Shown one piece after another: positions 1-5,349 of a stretch of 7,491 nucleotides of DNA. The position numbers and the translations under genes were made by a program. The stretch comes from Clostridiales bacterium. Its GTDB lineage: Bacteria; Bacillota; Clostridia; Oscillospirales; QAMX01. The notes beneath the pieces were generated by a model. That model ran no database searches. It was given only the letters and a program-made list of their open reading frames with translations, and was not told where the DNA came from. Each line of letters starts with the position of its first letter. Position 1 is the stretch's first letter. The DNA lies in contig QAMX01000060.1 of the NCBI GenBank assembly GCA_003149835.1, positions 1 to 7,491 of the forward strand. The letters run 5' to 3'.

Positions 1-6
1 GGGGAT

Positions 7-540
7 TTATTGTTTGCCGGCGTCTGCCGCGAGCGGTTCGTCCGATTCTGAAACCGTGATCTCCGCGGCGGCTTCTGCGGCGGCCTCCGCTTCCTTCTTG
101 GCCTTGCGGCCGGCAAGAAAACCCTCGACCTTGTCGAGAATGCCGGGGAAAGCGTCGACTGCCTTTTCGACCGTTGAAACGATGTTGCTCGCCGAGACCG
201 GCGGCGCAACCGTGCCGGCTGCCGGCAGTACGTCTACCTTATCGCCCCGAATGACGATGAAAGACACCGGCGTGACCTCTACGCCCGCGCCGCCGCCGCC
301 GCCGAACAGCACGGCGTTGGCGTTGTGCCGCGTGTTGTAATCCGAACCGCCGGCGCCGAAGCCGCACGACAGCTTGGAAACAGGAATCACCGTTACGCCC
401 TCAGGCGTGACGACCGGTTTGCCGATGATTGTCTCCGCATCGCCGAGCTCGCGCACTTTGGCCAGCGTGGCCTCCATGAGGCTGTTGATCGCATGTTTGT
501 TCATGCTGCCGTTTGCCGGTTTGTTCGATGTTTCCGCCAT
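7..540 (-). CDS. ytfJ: GerW/YtfJ family spore protein
   Basis: This is a 177-aa protein of the GerW (YtfJ) family, found in endospore formers; in Bacillus subtilis it is made in the forespore and is needed for normal L-alanine germination. The family core is clear: HAINSLMEATL near residues 17-26, IIGKPVVTPEGVTVIPVSK around 38-56, GFGAGGSDY around 60-68, the glycine run FGGGGGAG at about 79-86, then VTPVSFIVI at about 89-97. I see no signal peptide or membrane segment. Residues 147-177 form an Ala/Glu/Lys-rich tail that makes it longer than the roughly 150-aa Bacillus protein. I chose the ATG at 540 because a perfect AGGAGG sits 9 nt upstream; a longer reading from 579 would place that Shine-Dalgarno inside the gene and add 13 non-conserved residues. 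It follows the DUF2953 gene, the same pairing as ytfI-ytfJ. The family assignment is firm; the exact role here is inferred. Confidence 0.93.
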   Translation of the reverse strand: MAETSNKPANGSMNKHAINSLMEATLAKVRELGDAETIIGKPVVTPEGVTVIPVSKLSCGFGAGGSDYNTRHNANAVLFGGGGGAGVEVTPVSFIVIRGDKVDVLPAAGTVAPPVSASNIVSTVEKAVDAFPGILDKVEGFLAGRKAKKEAEAAAEAAAEITVSESDEPLAADAGKQ

Positions 541-549
541 TTTTATAAT

Positions 550-555
550 CCTCCT
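550..555 (-). promoter_or_regulatory. Strong ribosome binding site of gerW/ytfJ
   Basis: A perfect AGGAGG on the minus strand lies 9 nt before the ATG at 538-540. It fixes the start of the GerW gene at 540 rather than at the upstream in-frame ATG at 579. Confidence 0.85.
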
Positions 556-603
556 CGGTATTCCCGTTGAATCGTTCAAAATTGAAACTCTGAAAGAGCC
601 GGC

Positions 604-1389
604 CTATACCCGCGCCTTGTCCGGCGTCTGCGTTCGGGCGCGTTTTCCCTGAATCGTCGTCTGTTCGGTTTTCGGCTGCGGCTTACAGTAAATTCGCCTG
701 TTGCGCCGGAAAGCGCGCCAGAAGATCAGCGCGGCTTTGATCAGGCGAATCGGGGTCAGCGTCACAGTCACGTCGAAGAGCACAGATGTCTGATTGCGCA
801 CAAAGTCAGGACAGACATAAATGCGGTGGCGCCTGACGTTCAATTTCCGCATCACAAACGGATAGACCGCGCCGAACAGCTCGGCGGCTTTTCCGTAGCG
901 CCTGCCCGTTTCCGCCGGGCTGCCGCCGCCGACCGTCACGGTCAGCTCCAATCGGCCGATACGGATGAGTTTGAGATATTCGTAATCGTAATCCGCAAGC
1001 GCCGCAAGCAGCGCCCGGATCATGCCGAACGTATCCTTTTCCTTCGGCGGCGCAGGCGGTTTTTTTTCTGTCCTTTTTCCGGACCGGCGGCTTTTCGCCG
1101 CTTTTGCCTCGGCTTTCAGGCGCTTCTTCTCTTTTTTTGCCGCCTTTTTCTCGGCCTTTTTCTTTTTCTTCGCTTCCTTTTTGGCTTTTTTCGCTTCGGA
1201 AAGCTCTTTTTTCGGCGTCAGTTTCAGGCGCAGAAAGCCGATCCTTGCCCAGACGTAAAGCTTGCCCGGCCGGTTTGTCAGGCGGACGCCGAGCGGAATG
1301 CACAGCAAAAGCAGCACGAGGCCGATCAGCCCCAGAATTCCGGCAAACAGCCAGAATACGCCCCAGAGAATTCCATGAAGCACCGCCAT
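604..1389 (-). CDS. DUF2953 domain membrane protein (YtfI-like) with Lys-rich insert
   Basis: This 261-aa protein belongs by pattern to DUF2953, the family of Bacillus YtfI, whose biochemical role is not established. A single hydrophobic membrane segment spans about residues 7-33. Basic residues follow it (R36, R40, K43, R49) and none precede it, so the body is predicted to be cytoplasmic. Residues 60-118 are extraordinarily basic, with 25 Lys and 4 Arg in 59 positions mixed with Ala and Glu, and probably form a helical or disordered linker. The DUF2953 part follows at about 120-235: RIGRLELTVTVGGG at 143-156, an ETGRRYGKAAELFGAVYP-like helix at 160-177, and YVCPDF at 191-196. The ATG at 1389 has AAAGGAG 9 nt upstream, which beats the in-frame ATG at 1455. 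Its position directly before gerW supports the YtfI-YtfJ pairing and a spore-related role by context. The family call is good; the function is unknown. Confidence 0.85.
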   Translation of the reverse strand: MAVLHGILWGVFWLFAGILGLIGLVLLLLCIPLGVRLTNRPGKLYVWARIGFLRLKLTPKKELSEAKKAKKEAKKKKKAEKKAAKKEKKRLKAEAKAAKSRRSGKRTEKKPPAPPKEKDTFGMIRALLAALADYDYEYLKLIRIGRLELTVTVGGGSPAETGRRYGKAAELFGAVYPFVMRKLNVRRHRIYVCPDFVRNQTSVLFDVTVTLTPIRLIKAALIFWRAFRRNRRIYCKPQPKTEQTTIQGKRARTQTPDKARV

Positions 1390-1398
1390 GCTTGTCCG

Positions 1399-1405
1399 CT
1401 CCTTT
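1399..1405 (-). promoter_or_regulatory. Ribosome binding site of the DUF2953 gene
   Basis: AAAGGAG on the minus strand ends 9 nt before the ATG at 1387-1389. It selects that start, which places the hydrophobic segment at the very N-terminus, over the longer in-frame reading from 1455. Confidence 0.75.
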
Positions 1406-1424
1406 CCCGTTTTGTTCGGTTCTC

Positions 1425-1442
1425 CGCCGCGCCATAGCGGCG
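1425..1442. repeat. 6-bp inverted repeat in the scpB-DUF2953 gap
   Basis: CGCCGC and GCGGCG form a perfect 6-bp stem around a 6-nt loop. In the minus-strand transcript it would fold about 35-50 nt before the DUF2953 start codon. No T-run follows, so it is not an intrinsic terminator. It could be a processing or leader structure, or chance in GC-rich DNA. The 138-nt gap (1390-1527) otherwise shows only the DUF2953 ribosome binding site, a small CCTG/CAGG hairpin near 1481-1492, and no recognisable sigma-A or sporulation promoter. Confidence 0.4.
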
Positions 1443-1527
1443 TCCTCGAAAGCAAGCCCCTATGCGTCAGCCTGAAAACAGGTCTGCTCCGCCGGTCGCC
1501 GGGCGTTTTGTGCGGCCATACAAAAAA

Positions 1528-2184
1528 TCAGTCCGCTGTTTCCTCGCCGTGCGCCGGCCGGTCTTCTTCGCCGGCAGAAAGGTCGGGGCCGCCGCCGGAC
1601 TCCGTCTGTGCCGCGGCCGCATCCGCCAGGGCTTCCAGCTCCATATTCGGGAGTTTGAGCTGCCCGCCCTCGCCCTCCTCGGGCAGAGGCGTCAGTTCGG
1701 CGAGCGAAGCAAGGCCGAACACGCGCAAAAACTGCTCCGTGGTGCGGAACAGCACCGGCCGGCCCGGCACATCGAGCCGGCCGGCCTCTTCAATAAAGCC
1801 TTTTTCCGCGAGAGAGGAAACCGTATAGGCGCTGTCGACGCCGCGCACCTGCTCGATATAGGCGCGCGTCACCGGCTGGCGGTAGGCAATCACCGCGAGC
1901 ACTTCAAGCGCCGCCTGCGACAGCGCGGGCGGCTTGCGCGTTTCCAGCGCGACGCGGATACACGCCGCGTATTCGCCGCGCGTACAGAGCTGCGCCTTGT
2001 CGTTGATGCGGACAAGCCTCAGCCCGCTGTTTTCGGTCTCCAACCTTGCCGAGAGCGCAGAAAGCACCTCGTCTGTCTCCGCTTCTCCGATCCCGAGCGC
2101 GAGCGCGATTCGCTCGCATTTGACCGGTTCGCCCGAGGCAAACAGGATCGCCTCTGCGGCGGCTACTGATTGATAAAATTCCAT
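1528..2184 (-). CDS. scpB: Segregation and condensation protein ScpB
   Basis: ScpB (218 aa) is the winged-helix subunit that dimerises and binds ScpA in the cytoplasmic SMC-ScpAB condensin, which compacts and segregates the chromosome. The N-terminal winged-helix domain opens with the family signature AEAILFASGEPV (about 10-21). The second carries LSQAALEVLAVIAYRQPVTR (88-107), the IEQVRGVDS motif (110-118) and DVPGRPVLFRTT with FLRVFGL (138-158). The tail from about 165 is acidic and probably disordered, as is common in ScpB. The start at 2184 lies 4 nt after the scpA stop; GGAG sits 13 nt upstream, rather far, so translation is probably coupled to scpA. In-frame readings that start further upstream lie inside scpA and lack family similarity. 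Length and motifs are normal. Confidence 0.96.
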   Translation of the reverse strand: MEFYQSVAAAEAILFASGEPVKCERIALALGIGEAETDEVLSALSARLETENSGLRLVRINDKAQLCTRGEYAACIRVALETRKPPALSQAALEVLAVIAYRQPVTRAYIEQVRGVDSAYTVSSLAEKGFIEEAGRLDVPGRPVLFRTTEQFLRVFGLASLAELTPLPEEGEGGQLKLPNMELEALADAAAAQTESGGGPDLSAGEEDRPAHGEETAD

Positions 2185-2188
2185 CGTA

Positions 2189-2926
2189 TTATGAAATCTC
2201 CGTTTTGATCTCTTCGTCCTCCGCGACCAGCGCCGCGCATTCCGTCTCGTCGATACAGACCACACTGTCCCGGCACAGTTCCAAAAGCGCCAGAAACGCC
2301 GCGATCGCCGCGCGGCGGCTCCCCGTTTCGGCGAGCAGATCGGTGACGCTGATACGCCGCATCCCCTTCAAAAGCGCGATCACGCGCTGCGCCGCGTCCT
2401 CAATCGTCTCGCTCTCGCGGCCGACCAGCTCCGTAAAGACCGGCGGCAGCGGCTGCTCCTGAACCTCTCTGGCCGCCGCCATGCGTATGAGCGCGCCGAG
2501 CAGCTCGTCCTGCGTGTGGCGGCGCGTATATTCCGGTTTTCCCGGCAGCGGCTCGGCGTCTTTTGTGACGAGCTCGCCGAGCAGAGAAGTCTTTTTTCCG
2601 AGCCATGCCGCGGCGAGCTTGAAGAGCCGGTATTCCTCCAATCGCTGCACTAGCTCCCGCCGCGGATCGTCCTCCTCCGCTTTTTCCGGCTTCGGCAGCA
2701 GCATGCGCGACTTGATCAGGATCAGCTGCGCGGCCATGACGATGAAATCGCTCGTCACCTCGATATCGAGCGAGCGCATCGTTTCAAGATAGGAGAGATA
2801 TTGATCCAGAATCAGCGCGATGGGAATATCGTCGATGGAGACCTTGTTTTTTGAAATCAGGTGCATCAGCAGGTCGAGCGGTCCCTCAAAGACGTCGAGC
2901 TTAAAGGTCATTGATGTGATTTCCAT
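2189..2926 (-). CDS. scpA: Segregation and condensation protein ScpA (kleisin)
   Basis: ScpA (245 aa) is the kleisin that bridges the head domains of the SMC dimer and carries ScpB, forming the bacterial condensin ring. The N-terminal SMC-neck-binding part shows the hallmark VFEGPLDLLMHLI (12-24), DDIPIALILDQYL (32-44) and FIVMAAQLILIKSRMLLP (61-78). The middle, about 80-165, is a charged linker region that in the family holds the ScpB contact. A C-terminal winged helix follows, about 170-240, with VIALLKGMRRISVTDLL and FLALLELCRDSVV. The ATG at 2926 is preceded by GGGAG about 11 nt upstream; a second ATG five codons in (2911) has a weaker site. It lies 23 nt after the M50 protease gene and 4 nt before scpB, the standard scpA-scpB arrangement. 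Confidence 0.97.
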   Translation of the reverse strand: MEITSMTFKLDVFEGPLDLLMHLISKNKVSIDDIPIALILDQYLSYLETMRSLDIEVTSDFIVMAAQLILIKSRMLLPKPEKAEEDDPRRELVQRLEEYRLFKLAAAWLGKKTSLLGELVTKDAEPLPGKPEYTRRHTQDELLGALIRMAAAREVQEQPLPPVFTELVGRESETIEDAAQRVIALLKGMRRISVTDLLAETGSRRAAIAAFLALLELCRDSVVCIDETECAALVAEDEEIKTEIS

Positions 2927-2949
2927 GCGTGCCGTCTCTCCCCCGCCGT

Positions 2950-3684
2950 CTACAAAAAGAGGTTGAACACAGGCTCCCAGACGCTCTGGAAGAAGTTTGT
3001 GACAAAGGCCCGCGCGATATTCAGGTAATAGCTCAGGTCGACATATCGCGTGACGGCGCTCGACACCCCGAAAATATTCAGAAACCGTCCCGGGATATTC
3101 AGCAGCAGGAGCAGCAGAATGATAAAGCCGTACCGTTCGTATTGCAGCACCTTGTTGTAGGCGCGCAGAGGCAGGAAGGCGGCGAGCACCTTGGAGCCGT
3201 CAAGCGGCGAGATCGGAATCAGATTGAAGATCGCCAGACCGATGTTGAGGCTGACCGCCACGGTCAGGAGCTGATAGACGACGAACAATACGGTCATCAG
3301 CGTTCCCGTCTGTCCGGCGATATAGCGCAGATTATACCGGACCGCAACCAGCATCGACAGCGCCGTCAGCAAAAACGCGACCAGAAGGTTCGACAGCGGC
3401 CCCGCCAGCGCGACAAGGCTCATGTCGAGCTTTTTGTGCTTGTAGTAGCGCGGATCGACCATAACCGGCTTGGCCCAGCCGAACCGAACCAAAAACAGCA
3501 TGATAAAGCCGATCGGGTCGATGTGGCGCATCGGGTTCAGAGAAAGGCGCCCCGTCGCCTTCGGCAGCGGATCGCCGAGCTTTGACGAGACGAACGCATG
3601 CGAAAACTCATGAATCGTCAGCGCCAGAATAATGCCCGGCAGCAGATACAGCGCCTCGACGAGGTATTCCTTCAAGATCGACAT
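2950..3684 (-). CDS. Site-2 family intramembrane metalloprotease (peptidase M50)
   Basis: This 244-aa polytopic membrane protein is a site-2 protease homologue, a zinc enzyme that cleaves substrates within or beside the membrane. The zinc-binding helix HEFSH is at residues 25-29 at the end of the first membrane segment (about 10-30). The second signature, NLIPISPLDGSKVL, is at 154-167 and supplies the third zinc ligand, Asp162. Between them lie the family motifs GRLSLNPMRHIDPIG (45-59), GWAKPV (69-74) and AGPLSN (94-99). Further membrane segments are likely at about 90-115, 125-155 and 186-206. There is no PDZ or CBS domain, so it resembles the compact group of bacterial homologues rather than RseP or SpoIVFB. 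The start is 3 nt after the glnS stop, with AAAGGG 10 nt upstream inside glnS. M50 genes often sit upstream of scpA in Firmicutes. The substrate is unknown. Confidence 0.92.
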   Translation of the reverse strand: MSILKEYLVEALYLLPGIILALTIHEFSHAFVSSKLGDPLPKATGRLSLNPMRHIDPIGFIMLFLVRFGWAKPVMVDPRYYKHKKLDMSLVALAGPLSNLLVAFLLTALSMLVAVRYNLRYIAGQTGTLMTVLFVVYQLLTVAVSLNIGLAIFNLIPISPLDGSKVLAAFLPLRAYNKVLQYERYGFIILLLLLLNIPGRFLNIFGVSSAVTRYVDLSYYLNIARAFVTNFFQSVWEPVFNLFL

Positions 3685-3687
3685 AGC

Positions 3688-5343
3688 CTATTTTCCCTTT
3701 GCATAGCTGTCGCGGAGCGTCACGATACGGTTGAAGCTCCCCGCGTATTTGGAATCTGCGCAGAAATAGCCGAGGCGCACAAACTGGAACCGATCGCCCG
3801 GCCGCGCCTCTTTCAAGCACGGCTCGACCTTACAGCCCGTCATATGGCACAGGGACTCGGGATTGATATAGTCCGAATACGTCTTTCCCTCGGGGATTTC
3901 GGCGACGTTTTCCAGCGTGAAGAGCCGGTCGTAGAGGCGGATGTCGCAGTCCTCGGCCGTTTCGGCGTCGAGCCAATGGATCGTCCCCTTGACCTTGCGG
4001 CCGTCTGCGGGATTGCCGTTGCCGGTTTCAAGGTCGGCCGTACAGAAGAGCTTGACGACCCGCCCCGTCTCATCGGTCACCGCGTCCTCGCAGCGGATGA
4101 TATACGCGCCCATCAGGCGCACCTCGCCTCCCTTTTTGAGGCGGAAAAACTTCGGCGGCGGATCCAGCGCGAAATCCTCACGGTCGATCACCAAATGCTT
4201 GGAAAAGCGGACGCTGCGGCTGCCGGCGGCCTCGTCGTTGGGGTTGTTGGCCAGCTCGAAAAATTCCTCTTTGCCGTCGGGATAGTTCGTGACTTCCACC
4301 TCTACCGGGTCGAGCACGGCGACGCGGCGCGGCGCGGCGGCGTTCAGCTCCTCGCGGATACAGAATTCAAGCAGGCCGATATCGACGAGCGAATTCGCCT
4401 TGGCGACGCCGGCGCGCTTGACAAACTCGATGATGGCGCTCGGCGTAAAGCCGCGGCGGCGCAGGCCGCAGAGCGTGGGCATGCGCGGGTCGTCCCACCC
4501 GTCGACAAGGCCGGTCTCGACCATTTCGCGCAGATAGCGCTTGCTCATAACCGTATTGGTGACATTGAGGCGGGCGAACTCATACTGATGCGGGCGGTTT
4601 TCAAGGTCGACGTTGTCCGCCACCCAGTCGTAGAGCGGGCGGTGGTTTTCAAACTCAATGGAGCAGAGCGAATGGGTAATGCCCTCGATGGCGTCCTGCA
4701 CCGGATGCGCGTAGTCGTACAGCGGGTAGATGCACCATTTGTTGCCCTGCCGGTGGTGCGCTTTGTGGAGAATGCGGTAGATCGCCGGGTCGCGCATGTT
4801 CATATTCGGGCTGGCCATGTCGATCTTGGCGCGGAGGGTCTTCGCGCCGTCGGGGAATTCGCCGTTTTTCATGCGCTCGAACAGGTCGAGGTTTTCCTCG
4901 ACGCTGCGGTTCCGGTACGGGCTTTCGCGCCCCGGCTCGGTCAGCGTGCCGCGGTATTCCCTCATCTCCTCGGCGTTCAGGTCGCAGACGTAGGCCAGCC
5001 CCTTTTTGATCAGGCCGACCGCCAGCTCATAGCATTTGTCGAAATAGTCGGAGCCGTAAAACACCGCGTCCGGCTTGGCGCCGAGCCAGCACAGATCCTC
5101 GTAGATCGAGCGGACAAACTCGTCGTCCTCCTTGACGGGGTTGGTGTCGTCGTAGCGCAGGTTGAATTTTCCGCCGTATTTCCGCGCCGTGCTGTGATTG
5201 ATCCAGATCGCCTTGGCGCTGCCGATATGGAGATAGCCGTTGGGTTCGGGCGGGAATCGCGTCTGCACATGGTCCTCGCGCCCCGCGGCCAGATCGGCGT
5301 CAATAATTTCATGGATAAAATTGGAGGTCGTATTTGTTTCCAT
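3688..5343 (-). CDS. glnS: Glutaminyl-tRNA synthetase (GlnRS)
   Basis: GlnRS (551 aa) is a cytoplasmic class I enzyme that uses ATP to attach glutamine to tRNA-Gln. The length is close to the 554 aa of E. coli GlnRS. The Rossmann fold has RFPPEPNGYLHIGSAKA, with the HIGH box as HIGS at 39-42, then RYDDTNPVKED (63-73), PYRNRSVEENL (142-152), NKWCIYPLYDYAHP (201-214) and the KMSKS box as VMSKR (265-269). These features, especially PPEPNGYLHIG and VMSKR, separate GlnRS from GluRS. The C-terminal part (from about 338) is the beta-barrel anticodon-binding region, with NPADGRKVKGTIHWL (444-458) and INPESL (493-498). Residue 233 is Asn where E. coli has Asp235 (see findings). The start has AAAGGA 10 nt upstream, inside the end of gltX, and is 6 nt from the gltX stop. 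GlnRS is patchily distributed in Firmicutes, many of which use GatCAB instead. Confidence 0.97.
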   Translation of the reverse strand: METNTTSNFIHEIIDADLAAGREDHVQTRFPPEPNGYLHIGSAKAIWINHSTARKYGGKFNLRYDDTNPVKEDDEFVRSIYEDLCWLGAKPDAVFYGSDYFDKCYELAVGLIKKGLAYVCDLNAEEMREYRGTLTEPGRESPYRNRSVEENLDLFERMKNGEFPDGAKTLRAKIDMASPNMNMRDPAIYRILHKAHHRQGNKWCIYPLYDYAHPVQDAIEGITHSLCSIEFENHRPLYDWVADNVDLENRPHQYEFARLNVTNTVMSKRYLREMVETGLVDGWDDPRMPTLCGLRRRGFTPSAIIEFVKRAGVAKANSLVDIGLLEFCIREELNAAAPRRVAVLDPVEVEVTNYPDGKEEFFELANNPNDEAAGSRSVRFSKHLVIDREDFALDPPPKFFRLKKGGEVRLMGAYIIRCEDAVTDETGRVVKLFCTADLETGNGNPADGRKVKGTIHWLDAETAEDCDIRLYDRLFTLENVAEIPEGKTYSDYINPESLCHMTGCKVEPCLKEARPGDRFQFVRLGYFCADSKYAGSFNRIVTLRDSYAKGK

Positions 5344-5349
5344 CGCTGT

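Noticed and set aside
556..580. A GGGAATACC stretch resembling a sigma-F -10 box before gerW
   Set aside because: The implied start site would fall at the ribosome binding site, and no matching -35 box lies about 15 nt upstream.
574..598. Small inverted repeats (TTCAA/TTGAA and CTCT/AGAG) in the DUF2953-gerW gap
   Set aside because: Stems are only 4-5 bp and no T-run follows on the coding strand. They are compatible with chance.
1105..1210. Repeated T-runs on the plus strand that resemble terminators or a polypyrimidine element
   Set aside because: They are lysine codons of the minus-strand DUF2953 gene. No stem precedes them and no plus-strand gene ends there.
826..1437. Plus-strand open frames rich in Phe, Arg and Leu opposite the DUF2953 gene
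   Set aside because: The Phe runs are the complement of the lysine codons of the real gene. They are low-complexity shadows.
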